DNA from: UBA1723 sp045641065
GTDB taxonomy: Bacteria > Bacteroidota > Bacteroidia > Bacteroidales > Paludibacteraceae
Length of the DNA stretch: 22,352 nt
Direction of reading: 5' to 3'
Assembly: GCA_045641065.1 (NCBI GenBank)
Contig: JAZUGF010000130.1
Location: forward strand, 1 to 22,352
In this document: positions 1-6,433 of the stretch, piece by piece
Numbering within the stretch: position 1 is the first letter of the stretch
Layout of the letters: the number at the start of each line of letters is the position of its first letter
Position numbers and translations under genes: made by a program
Notes under the pieces: generated by a model
What the model was told of the DNA's origin: nothing
Databases searched by the model: none
The model's input: only the letters and a program-made list of their open reading frames with translations

Positions 1-1392
1 AAGTGTGACACCGGTCATCGGATCATACTGCCAACAAATAGTGGCCGGACCGCTATACGGCAAATTCTTCGGGTCACCATATTCGATGCAAGAAGAACCG
101 GCAGCTTCATTCCAATGGGCAGGGTCATTCAAGAACTTGGACATCTTAACGGCGGCGTCATACTCGTAAGTGTTACCACCATCGACAACCTTATGGGAAG
201 CCGGATCCCAAGAATAGGTAGGGTTTCCGTGCCAAACATAGTTGCAAATTGTTCTCCAATTACAACGATAGTCCTCTCCCATGTTAAAGTTAGAGAAGCT
301 TGTTTGGGTACCATTATCGTTCACCGTACACCATCCCGCTGTAGGGATGGAATATTGGTTCTTCGCTATCAGCTGTCCAATCAACCAATCGGAAGAAGCC
401 TCTCCACGTCTGAACTGTTCAATCTCCCAAGGGTCGCCCCCCAACTCCTCGAACAACTTGTAGAACTCATGGAAATAAGAAGGCGCATTATAATCAATAT
501 GTTGGTCATGAGCGCCACCAAATTCAGGGATAAGGCTAACACCTTTCACATCCACCATACCAGTACCTGGCAAAGAAAAAATCTCCTTTGATTCCGTGAA
601 CACCGTCGGATTATCACTTGCCCATGAAGTTTGTTCATTCCATGTATCACCGCCCTTCGGATAACCGTCCAAACCAATAAGACCGGAATTGACACGCATC
701 GGATTCTCCGTCGGGAATCTTGTGCTCATCGCCACAAGTCCACGAAGCACATTAATCATCTCCTGCTTGTAAGAGATTGGGTTACCGCATGCGTCATTGA
801 CGATTTCCCCGTCTTCATTGCGCATAAACTCTCCCCATTGCTTATAGGCGACATATAGGGCGAGAGCCACATCGACGTCACCATCCGCTGCGGTATTTCC
901 ACTCGCACCATCATCACCCAATGCGAAAGGACCGTACACATAATCTGAGGCGATGTCGGAACAATCCGTATATTTCTTGGAACGGCTACGACGCTTATCG
1001 TGCGTACACATCCAATACCCGTTAAAAGTCACTTGGTCCGCCATATAAGCGCAAGCCAAAAGTCCATAACCATCGCCCTCCGTACAATCGTAAGCTGCCT
1101 TATAAGGAGTTTCGACATATTTGATTCCTTGCCACTCCACGCCCGTGTAGGCGAACTCGTTGGCGTGGATCTGATAAGCGTCACGGACATCCTGCTCCAA
1201 TTCCGCATGGACCACACCCTCTGCGTTTCTCGTACCCAAGTTACCTCCACAGGCATACTCCAAGAACTGAGGGAAAGGGTAAGCCGGGTTACCCGAGTTG
1301 ATATGCACAGGAACCGCATTGGCAGAGAGCGTCACCGACATAAGGAACGATAACGATATAATAAATTTCTTAAAAAACCTATTGTGTACCAT
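1..1392 (-). CDS. Secreted glycoside hydrolase family 8 enzyme (3' part outside the window)
   Basis: The frame is open for 464 codons from ATG at 1392 to the left edge, so the C-terminus is missing. Residues 1-26 form a signal peptide (basic start, hydrophobic core, cleavage near ANA|VP). GH8 signatures follow in order: YPFPQFLEYACGG (38-50); TEGDGYGLLACAYM (104-117), whose E105 fits the general acid; AADGDVDVALAL (168-179), the family's (A)DxDxDxA motif; YNAPSYFHEFYKLF (301-314); and DYRCNWRTICNYVWHG (374-389), matching the family's DAxRxPWRxxxDYLWxG, whose Asp is a candidate base. GH8 enzymes are inverting hydrolases of beta-1,4 glucan, xylan or chitosan. In Bacteroidota, exo-oligoxylanase or xylanase activity is common, but the substrate cannot be read here. 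The length already exceeds a bare GH8 domain (about 350-400 residues), so an extra C-terminal module or sorting domain may follow. Codons look richer in G/C than in the genes to the right. Confidence 0.85.
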   Translation of the reverse strand, partial: MVHNRFFKKFIISLSFLMSVTLSANAVPVHINSGNPAYPFPQFLEYACGGNLGTRNAEGVVHAELEQDVRDAYQIHANEFAYTGVEWQGIKYVETPYKAAYDCTEGDGYGLLACAYMADQVTFNGYWMCTHDKRRSRSKKYTDCSDIASDYVYGPFALGDDGASGNTAADGDVDVALALYVAYKQWGEFMRNEDGEIVNDACGNPISYKQEMINVLRGLVAMSTRFPTENPMRVNSGLIGLDGYPKGGDTWNEQTSWASDNPTVFTESKEIFSLPGTGMVDVKGVSLIPEFGGAHDQHIDYNAPSYFHEFYKLFEELGGDPWEIEQFRRGEASSDWLIGQLIAKNQYSIPTAGWCTVNDNGTQTSFSNFNMGEDYRCNWRTICNYVWHGNPTYSWDPASHKVVDGGNTYEYDAAVKMSKFLNDPAHWNEAAGSSCIEYGDPKNLPYSGPATICWQYDPMTGVTL

Positions 1393-1436
1393 AATGGTTA
1401 AATGTTTAGTTTACCTACTATATAAAATACAAATTG

Positions 1437-1444
1437 CAAATATA
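1437..1444 (-). promoter_or_regulatory. Candidate -7 element (TATATTTG) for the GH8 gene
   Basis: On the minus strand TATATTTG matches the Bacteroidota -7 consensus TAnnTTTG and lies about 45 nt upstream of the GH8 ATG, which leaves a normal leader. No clean TTTG -33 box is seen at the expected 19-21 nt spacing, only T-rich sequence. The nearby motifs CCATAATGG (1389-1397) and CCATTATGG (1452-1460) are reverse complements of each other and could be an operator pair, but this is speculative. Confidence 0.4.
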
Positions 1445-1593
1445 ATATTTTCCCATTATGGTTAAAACAATTTAACAATTCAAATTGTTTACGATTGATA
1501 ATTGACAGCGAAACACAGCATCTAAAACGGAGGATTTCAGCAAGCACACTCGATTCAAACGAAGGAACAATCATGATGCTATTCGGGTTCGCA

Positions 1594-1631
1594 CAAAAAA
1601 AGTTGGGGTACCCAAAAGGGCACCCCAACTT
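1594..1631 (-). terminator. Intrinsic terminator for minus-strand transcription
   Basis: The arms AAGTTGGGGT..CCC and GGG..ACCCCAACTT pair around an AAAA loop with one A/C mismatch. On the minus strand the hairpin is followed directly by a run of seven T, the form of a Rho-independent terminator. Nothing on the minus strand between it and the IS needs terminating. It is best explained as the original terminator of the J-domain operon now on the far side of the IS. Confidence 0.8.
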
Positions 1632-1643
1632 ATAGACTAATAG

Positions 1644-1668
1644 TGTCTAGTCCTGAAATAGCGTTACA
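1644..1668 (+). repeat. Left terminal inverted repeat of the IS
   Basis: Twenty-five bases starting TGTCTAGTCCTGAAATAGCG match the reverse complement of 3023-3047 at 20 positions, including the blocks CTAGTCCT and CGTTACA. Confidence 0.9.
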
Positions 1669-1682
1669 AAAAAAGAGACGTT

Positions 1683-2099
1683 ATGAAAGAAAAAGAAAAC
1701 GGTTACGTGAAGCGAACGCAGAAGGACTACAGCATGAGCTTCAAATTGTCAGTAGTTAAAGAAGTGGAGACGACAGACATCGGTTTATGTGCCATCGCAC
1801 GCAAATATGGGATACAAAGTGAGAGCACAGTGAAGCGATGGATGGAAAAATATGGTACCTTTGACTGGACAAATATCAAAGGAGGGAATATGCCAAAGAG
1901 TAAAGACCAGGAGCTGCTTGAACTTCAGGAAAAGGTCAAGATGCTGGAAAGAAAAAACGCGAGGTTGGAACACGAACTAGAGATGAAGGACCACAAGGTG
2001 GCCCTGTTCGACCTAATGATAGACATAGCAGAGAAGGATCTGAAGGTGGACATCAGAAAAAATATATTACCCGGACAGTCGAAAAATACAAGCAAGTGA
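1683..2099 (+). CDS. IS3-family OrfA (HTH, leucine-zipper transposase subunit)
   Basis: This 138-residue protein has the usual OrfA plan. The N-terminal helix-turn-helix (about residues 12-60, with SMSFKLSVVKEVE, AIARKYGI and TVKRWMEKYG) binds the terminal inverted repeats. A heptad-rich coiled coil (about 75-110, ELLELQEKVKMLERKNARLEHEL) is the oligomerisation zipper. The ATG lies 15 nt inside the left inverted repeat. The stop overlaps the GTG that could start orfB (GTGA), and a slippery heptamer lies 34 nt before the stop, so OrfA is made alone or as the N-terminal part of an OrfAB fusion. The length is typical for IS3-family OrfA. Confidence 0.93.
   Translation: MKEKENGYVKRTQKDYSMSFKLSVVKEVETTDIGLCAIARKYGIQSESTVKRWMEKYGTFDWTNIKGGNMPKSKDQELLELQEKVKMLERKNARLEHELEMKDHKVALFDLMIDIAEKDLKVDIRKNILPGQSKNTSK
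2057..2063 (+). promoter_or_regulatory. Programmed -1 frameshift heptamer A AAA AAT
   Basis: In the orfA frame the codons read AGA AAA AAT, giving the X XXY YYZ heptamer A AAA AAT. Slipping back one base enters an open frame that reads YITRTVEKYKQVSGLPK and continues into orfB with no stop. Programmed -1 frameshifting is the standard way IS3-family elements make the OrfAB transposase. The heptamer is less efficient than A AAA AAG in well-studied cases, and no stimulatory structure was worked out here. Confidence 0.7.
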
Positions 2100-2983
2100 G
2101 CGGATTGCCCAAGGTCGCCATTTGTGAACTGTTCGGGGTAAGCAGGCAGTCATACTACAGGAAGAAATGGCGAGCGGCCCAAATCAAAGATCGGGCGACG
2201 GAAGTCGTAGAAAGTGTCGAAAAGATAAGGGCAGAGATGCCCCGTGTCGGGTGCAGAAAACTGTACCATATGCTCAAACCGCAAATGCGGAGAATGTCAG
2301 TAGGAAGAGACAAGATGTACTCAATCCTAAGGGCCAACCACATGCTAGTCAGCCCTGTACGATCGTATCATGTGACAACTAACTCACACCACAGGTTCAG
2401 AAAACACAAGAACTTGGTGGAGGGAATGGATATTGTACGCCCAGAGCAGGTCTGGGTGTCCGACATAACATATATCGGAGGCAGGGACAAACACATGTAT
2501 CTGGCTCTTGTGACTGACGCGTACTCGAAAAAAGTCGTAGGATACGACTTGTCTGAAAGTCTGAACACGGAAGGGGCACTACGTGCCTTGAAGATGGCCC
2601 AGGCTTCGCGAGTGTACAAGGATGAACCCCTGATACACCACTCGGACAGGGGCATACAATACTGTTCGGATTCATATCAGGACAAGTTGGCGAAGTATGG
2701 AATCACAACAAGCATGACTGAAAGCTACGATCCATACGCTAATGCAGTTGCTGAAAGAATCAATGGAATACTGAAACAGGAGTTCCTTCTGGAGGAGATA
2801 AATCTTCCTCTAAAGGACATGAAACTTGTTGTCAGGGATGCGATAAACACCTACAACAGGGTTAGGCCACACTACTCCTGCGGATATCTTACTCCTTGCC
2901 AAATGCATGATCAAAGAGAGGTAAAGGTGAAAACTTACAAAAAAGAAGATCATTGCAGCCCTAGGGCTGCAATGATCTTCTAA
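2096..2983 (+). CDS. IS3-family OrfB (DDE transposase catalytic subunit)
   Basis: This 295-residue catalytic part of the transposase has an HTH_21-type region (about 32-88) and an rve integrase core (about 110-275). The catalytic triad is visible: D123 in WVSDITY, D184 in HHSDRG, and E220 in AERINGILKQE. Exactly 35 residues separate the second Asp from the Glu, the D(35)E spacing of retroviral-type integrases. GTG at 2096 overlaps the orfA stop and could allow separate initiation, but the active product is probably OrfAB made by frameshifting. The last twelve codons are written by the perfect palindrome at 2945-2980, giving the tail EDHCSPRAAMIF. No internal stop or frameshift was found. Confidence 0.94.
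   Translation: MSGLPKVAICELFGVSRQSYYRKKWRAAQIKDRATEVVESVEKIRAEMPRVGCRKLYHMLKPQMRRMSVGRDKMYSILRANHMLVSPVRSYHVTTNSHHRFRKHKNLVEGMDIVRPEQVWVSDITYIGGRDKHMYLALVTDAYSKKVVGYDLSESLNTEGALRALKMAQASRVYKDEPLIHHSDRGIQYCSDSYQDKLAKYGITTSMTESYDPYANAVAERINGILKQEFLLEEINLPLKDMKLVVRDAINTYNRVRPHYSCGYLTPCQMHDQREVKVKTYKKEDHCSPRAAMIF
2945..2980 (-). terminator. 36-bp perfect palindrome at the 3' end of orfB, terminator (mainly minus strand)
   Basis: Eighteen bases starting GAAGATCATTGCAGCCCT are followed by their exact reverse complement with no spacer. On the minus strand the hairpin is followed by TTTTTTG, a good intrinsic terminator; on the plus strand it is followed by TAAAAAGTTTT, which is weaker. It would stop transcripts entering the IS from the right, including the adjacent J-domain operon. 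It overlaps the last codons of orfB. Confidence 0.75.
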
Positions 2984-3022
2984 AAAGTTTTAACTTTGTC
3001 CTAATAAAACTAAGTAAAAATC

Positions 3023-3047
3023 TGTAACGGTTATTTAGGACTAGTCA
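3023..3047 (-). repeat. Right terminal inverted repeat of the IS
   Basis: The reverse complement reads TGACTAGTCCTAAATAACCG and onward, pairing with the left repeat at 20 of 25 positions. Its terminal TGA is also the stop codon of the minus-strand gene at 3045-4184. Confidence 0.9.
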
Positions 3048-4184
3048 CATCTTTCTCGCCGTCTTCACCATTTCCCAAGCCTTATTGATCTGCTTCATAG
3101 TCTCTGTAGCTTGACGGACTGCTTCCTCTCCCAACATGGTCGCATTGTCCGGGTGACATTTTATCGCCATTGCACGGTATGCTTTCTTGACCTCTTCATT
3201 TGATGCTTTTTCTTTGACACCAAGAATATCGTAGGCATCATTTGTGGTCATTTCTGCTGTTTGGTGACTGGATTTGCTGTTATTGTTATTTGTATTGTTG
3301 TCTTCTTGATTATCCGCTTCAGACCATTGTTGAGGATGGTTGTCGTTGTAGTAGCCATGATTATACTTTTGCATGAAGATGGCGTAGATGCTCCTGTATT
3401 CTTGATCGCTGATATTCATTTTTTCTGCGATACCTCTGATTGTAATGTCTTCCATCTCATGGATTTCATTGTCTGCATATATTACGGCTAACAACTCCAT
3501 AATAAGTTCAGACTTTGCAGAATAGTTCATGTGTTTGTTGATGTCCTCGCAAATCTCACTTAGATTGAAATCGTATTGGCTTTTGGTCGCAGCCATGACT
3601 TTGGCATATGCGGCATGTTGTTCTTCTATAGTCTTGAAGTACCGTTTGATAGTGAATCTCGCTTTGTCTAATTCTATATTTTTAGTTATACGATCTGCTT
3701 TGATAATCACACCAATCAGAGAGATGATACATTGCTTGAAGTTGGCTTCTTCATTAAATGATTCAGTACGTTTGTATGTTATGAAAGAGTAAATGCAGAC
3801 AACGATGGCACAGAGTGCAAAACAAATGAGTCCTACCTTTGTTCCACCTATAAGACCAATTAAAAAGGCAAAACTTGAAAATGCAAAGGCATTTGCTAAA
3901 GTGTCTTGTATTGCAACCCTTCTGCTTTCTTTCTTATCGTTATTTGCTCTTTCCTGTTTGCGTTTAAAAAAGCGTAGCTCTTTCTCCTTTTCTTCTCGTT
4001 CTTTTTGTGATTTTTGTGATTTTTTTATCTGTCTTATTAGAAACGATAGTCCACATGCTAAGACGCAGATCCATCCCGAAGGGGTAAGCATCGGACTATC
4101 AATTAATATTATAATAACACCTAATACAATACCAAAAATCTCCATTGCCATGTCAATGTCCTCATTGTTCTCATTGTTCTCCAT
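3045..4184 (-). CDS. Membrane-anchored TerB + J-domain protein (DjlA-like), 3' end altered by the IS
   Basis: This 379-residue protein has four hydrophobic segments in two pairs (about 14-30, 36-52, 94-114, 117-137), with a basic/acidic helical linker between the pairs (52-90). A TerB-like helical region follows (about 150-275, with SELIMELLAVIYADNEI). Then come an Asn-rich linker (about 280-310) and a C-terminal J domain (about 315-377) with the HPD motif at 344-346. J domains stimulate DnaK ATPase. TerB plus J resembles DjlA, but the order of membrane segments differs, so the exact role is unknown. The paralog at 4222-5031 ends TRKIK; this one ends ARKM, and its TGA stop is the terminal triplet of the IS. 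The original last residues were therefore lost. It is probably the last gene of an operon with the paralog and the K+ channel. Confidence 0.85.
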   Translation of the reverse strand: MENNENNEDIDMAMEIFGIVLGVIIILIDSPMLTPSGWICVLACGLSFLIRQIKKSQKSQKEREEKEKELRFFKRKQERANNDKKESRRVAIQDTLANAFAFSSFAFLIGLIGGTKVGLICFALCAIVVCIYSFITYKRTESFNEEANFKQCIISLIGVIIKADRITKNIELDKARFTIKRYFKTIEEQHAAYAKVMAATKSQYDFNLSEICEDINKHMNYSAKSELIMELLAVIYADNEIHEMEDITIRGIAEKMNISDQEYRSIYAIFMQKYNHGYYNDNHPQQWSEADNQEDNNTNNNNSKSSHQTAEMTTNDAYDILGVKEKASNEEVKKAYRAMAIKCHPDNATMLGEEAVRQATETMKQINKAWEMVKTARKM

Positions 4185-4221
4185 AATGTTGATTCTTATT
4201 AATTAGTATTAAATTATATTT

Positions 4222-5031
4222 TTACTTGATCTTTCTCGTCATCTTCACCGTTTCCCAAGCCTTATTGATCTGCTTCATAGTCTCTGTAGCTTGACGGATT
4301 GCTTCCTCACCTAACATGGCTGCATTGTCTGGATGATATTTCACTGCCATAGCACGGTATGCTTTCTTTACCTCTTCATCTGATGCTTTTTCCTCAACTC
4401 CAAGAATGTCGTATGCATCACTCAAAGATGTTTCGGTGGATTTGTTACTCTTTGCACTACCACTTGAATCTTTTTCTTCATTTTCGGAATACTGTTGCAT
4501 ATATGTACCGCTATATGCTCCCTGTTGATACTTCTTTATGAAAATTGTGTAGATGCTCTTATATTCCTTATCTGTAATCTTTAGCCTTCTTGCAATACCA
4601 CGAATCACAACTTCTTCATGTTCGCCCAACATATCATCTGCATATGCAACGGCGAGTAGTTCCATAAGAATCTCTGATTTAGCAGAGTATTCAAGCTGAC
4701 TATTTATTGCATCACAAACTTCACGAATCTCCTCGTCGAGTATTGATAGATGATTTATTCTTGTTTTGATGTATTCTATTGCTTTGTTTCTTCCTTCAAT
4801 CGAATAGTAATATCTGCTGATCGTTATTCTGGCCTTCTCAAGTTCGCAAGATAAGGTTTTGTCGTCTGCCCCAATCACAACTCCAAGTAGCGGAATGAAG
4901 TAATACCACATTCCGTTTGAATTATCAGAGACATAACTGTTTAATTCAGGCTCATTTAATTCTAGCTTATTTGATAATTCTTCAGTGTTTGACTGCCTGA
5001 AGATTTTTTTAAAGAGGTCTAAAATAAACAT
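4222..5031 (-). CDS. TerB + J-domain protein (DjlA-like), tandem paralog
   Basis: This 269-residue protein is a shorter relative of the protein downstream at 3045-4184. It lacks the four-helix membrane region and keeps one short hydrophobic stretch (about 41-54, MWYYFIPLLGVVIG). The TerB-like part spans about 55-175 (SEILMELLAVAYADD), then a Ser-rich linker (about 185-203), and the J domain spans about 205-267 with HPD at 233-235. The J domains of the two genes are almost identical, and 48 bases are identical at DNA level (3071-3118 and 4251-4298), while the TerB parts have diverged. It lies 37 nt upstream of its paralog and 54 nt downstream of the K+ channel gene, consistent with one transcript. 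A role as a DnaK co-chaperone is inferred from the J domain. Confidence 0.85.
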   Translation of the reverse strand: MFILDLFKKIFRQSNTEELSNKLELNEPELNSYVSDNSNGMWYYFIPLLGVVIGADDKTLSCELEKARITISRYYYSIEGRNKAIEYIKTRINHLSILDEEIREVCDAINSQLEYSAKSEILMELLAVAYADDMLGEHEEVVIRGIARRLKITDKEYKSIYTIFIKKYQQGAYSGTYMQQYSENEEKDSSGSAKSNKSTETSLSDAYDILGVEEKASDEEVKKAYRAMAVKYHPDNAAMLGEEAIRQATETMKQINKAWETVKMTRKIK

Positions 5032-5085
5032 TGTTTATATTTGTGAGACTACAGGATTTTTTATTTTGGGACAATATCAATGTGG

Positions 5086-5961
5086 TTATTGTTTCCCTTT
5101 CTTCTTCTCATCAAACAGCAATGCACCGCAGTGTCTGCAATAAATTGCGTCGTCTTCTTGGCCTTTACTTCCGCAGTGCAGGCAGATTTTAGTCTTGCTG
5201 ATTTTACGCTTCTCGTTGGCAAGGGAAAGCGAGAATATTCCCGTCGGCACGGAAATGATCGAATATCCGAGAAGCATGACTATTGTTGTAAGGAATCTTC
5301 CCATTGGGGTGACGGGAGTGATATCTCCATAACCTACGGTTGTCAGCGTCACCACCGCCCAGTAGATGCTCTCTGGTATACTGCTGAATGTTTGCCCTTC
5401 TCCACCTTCCACCAAATACATCAAGGCTCCGATGGATGTGACTAGCAATAATACGAACACGGCGAAAATGATAGTCTTGCGCATTCCTGTCTTTATGGCA
5501 TTTAACATCATTTCTCCCTCTTTGATAAAAGCGAAGAGCTTGAATATTCGGAAGATACGTATCACTCTGAATATTCGTATCACCATGATCGCATGAGCCT
5601 GTGGAATAAAGATTGCCAAGTATGTCGGAAGGATGGAAAGAATGTCGATTATGCCGAATAGACTCAACGCATATTGCTTTGGATGCTCCGAACAGTATAG
5701 GCGCAGAAGGTATTCAAAAGTGAAGAAAATTGTGAAGATCCATTCGAGAATGTGCATTCCACGTCGGAAATTGTCTGGCATATCCACCGTCTCCATGATG
5801 GCGATGCCGACGCTTAAAAGAATGAACCATATAAGTATGACGTCGAACAGACGTCCAAGGTAGGTGTCTGTTCCGAAGATAATCTCATTAGCCTTCGCTT
5901 TGACGTAAGGATTGTTAGAGATGTAATTCCAAACTCGTTTGATGTTGTCTTTTAACGTCAT
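5086..5961 (-). CDS. Voltage-gated-type K+ channel with C-terminal zinc ribbon
   Basis: This 291-residue integral membrane protein has the six-helix ion-channel plan. Numbered from ATG 5961, S1 is about 40-58, S2 70-90, S3 99-117, and S4 about 122-145 with Arg/Lys every third residue (RIFRVIRIFRIFK). The pore helix precedes the selectivity filter TVGYGD (208-213), the K+ signature, and the last helix is about 223-245. The tail has two CxxC pairs (CLHCGS.. and CRHCGA.., cysteines 260, 263, 275, 278), a zinc-ribbon pattern unusual for this family. A TTG at 5982 would extend the frame by seven residues, but the -7 promoter box at 5980-5987 overlaps it, so ATG 5961 is preferred. It is first in a likely operon with two J-domain genes. 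Voltage sensing is inferred from S4 only. Confidence 0.9.
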   Translation of the reverse strand: MTLKDNIKRVWNYISNNPYVKAKANEIIFGTDTYLGRLFDVILIWFILLSVGIAIMETVDMPDNFRRGMHILEWIFTIFFTFEYLLRLYCSEHPKQYALSLFGIIDILSILPTYLAIFIPQAHAIMVIRIFRVIRIFRIFKLFAFIKEGEMMLNAIKTGMRKTIIFAVFVLLLVTSIGALMYLVEGGEGQTFSSIPESIYWAVVTLTTVGYGDITPVTPMGRFLTTIVMLLGYSIISVPTGIFSLSLANEKRKISKTKICLHCGSKGQEDDAIYCRHCGALLFDEKKKGKQ

Positions 5962-5979
5962 TTTTGAAAATTTACTCTG

Positions 5980-5987
5980 CAAAATTA
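5980..5987 (-). promoter_or_regulatory. Candidate -7 element (TAATTTTG) for the K+ channel/J-domain operon
   Basis: TAATTTTG on the minus strand fits TAnnTTTG. It lies 18 nt upstream of ATG 5961, giving a short leader. No TTTG is seen at the expected -33 spacing. Its position argues against the TTG start at 5982. Confidence 0.4.
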
Positions 5988-6246
5988 AGAAATTTTATTT
6001 GCTTTTGCTGCTTTATCTTTAATTTACAAAAGAATTAAGCTCATGGCAACGTGCATCCGAAAGCAGATTGTATGCTTATTCTTGATAATGAATGTGCCAA
6101 CCCTTGAGCATTTTTTTTACTTATATACTTAATTAGAACAGGATGAAAAAACAAATTCCATCAGCCAATTTTTGAACCACATATAGATGGACTTAGAAGA
6201 TTTATATCCCATTATAAGAAAAAATGTAAAATGCTTATTTATTAGA

Positions 6247-6270
6247 CGCTCGTCCTTCGGACTCGCGTTG
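6247..6270. repeat. Small dispersed palindromic repeat, copy 1
   Basis: CGCTCGTCCTTCGGACTCGC and the following GTTG form an imperfect hairpin (CGC..GTCC / GGAC..GCG). They match the reverse complement of 19393-19417 except for a few substitutions and one indel. The flanking GAGAG is also partly shared. Function is unknown. Confidence 0.65.
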
Positions 6271-6279
6271 GAGAGAGGG

Positions 6280-6301
6280 GTTAGGGCGTTCCGCCCTTAA
6301 C
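6280..6301. repeat. Short hairpin GTTAGGGCG-TTC-CGCCCTTAAC
   Basis: The arms pair with one bulged A. No T-run follows on either strand, so it is not a clear terminator. It directly follows the dispersed repeat at 6247-6270 and may be part of the same element. Confidence 0.45.
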
Positions 6302-6433
6302 AATCCTCACTTTGGACAACTGTTATATAATCTCTTGTAATATTAGTTTTTTTATTGATTGTTGTTGCTTTGCAACGCAATATTCAAAAAATGTTTGCGT
6401 TATTTGATATGAATGATTATTTTTGTGCCGTTT

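Larger units (their letters stand above)
1644..3047 (+). mobile_element. Complete IS3-family insertion sequence, 1404 bp
   Basis: The element is bounded by imperfect terminal inverted repeats beginning TGtCTAGTCCT (left) and TGaCTAGTCCT (right), with 20 of 25 positions matching and the TG..CA termini of the IS3 family. Inside are orfA and orfB, overlapping in the -1 arrangement with an intact DDE triad, so the copy looks functional. A perfect 36-bp palindrome ends orfB. No convincing target-site duplication is seen: the left flank reads ..CTAATAG and the right flank CATCTTT... The missing duplication may mean recombination between copies or decay. The right end lies on the stop codon of the adjacent minus-strand J-domain gene. 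Confidence 0.92.
5962..6433. other. Divergent intergenic region, about 470 bp
   Basis: This gap between the minus-strand channel gene and plus-strand bamD must hold both promoters. It contains a candidate -7 box for the channel gene (5980-5987), two small palindromic repeats (6247-6270 and 6280-6301), and AT-rich sequence. A near-consensus TTTG...AATGTTTG arrangement at 6369-6397 could serve bamD, but the spacing is short (17 nt) and I am unsure of it. Very short reading frames, such as a 37-codon one from ATG 6187, run through the repeats and show no sign of being genes. Confidence 0.6.

Noticed and set aside
115..1353. Plus-strand open frames of 158 and 117 codons opposite the GH8 gene
   Set aside because: They lie antisense to a long minus-strand frame with clear GH8 motifs and a signal peptide, and their translations show no family features.
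1398..1628. 76-codon minus-strand frame between the GH8 gene and the IS
   Set aside because: It runs through the terminator hairpin and the GH8 promoter region, its sequence is unlike any family I know, and it is better explained as non-coding.
1641..3050. A target-site duplication flanking the IS
   Set aside because: The left flank (..AATAG) and right flank (CATCT..) share no 3-5 bp direct repeat at any sensible boundary, so none is annotated.
3793..4206. 137-codon plus-strand frame opposite the first J-domain gene
   Set aside because: It is a shadow of the minus-strand gene; the hydrophobic stretches mirror the transmembrane codons of the real protein.
6187..6300. A 37-codon frame starting MDLEDLYPIIRKN
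   Set aside because: Its second half is translated from the two palindromic repeats, there is no ribosome-binding or promoter context, and its length is within chance.
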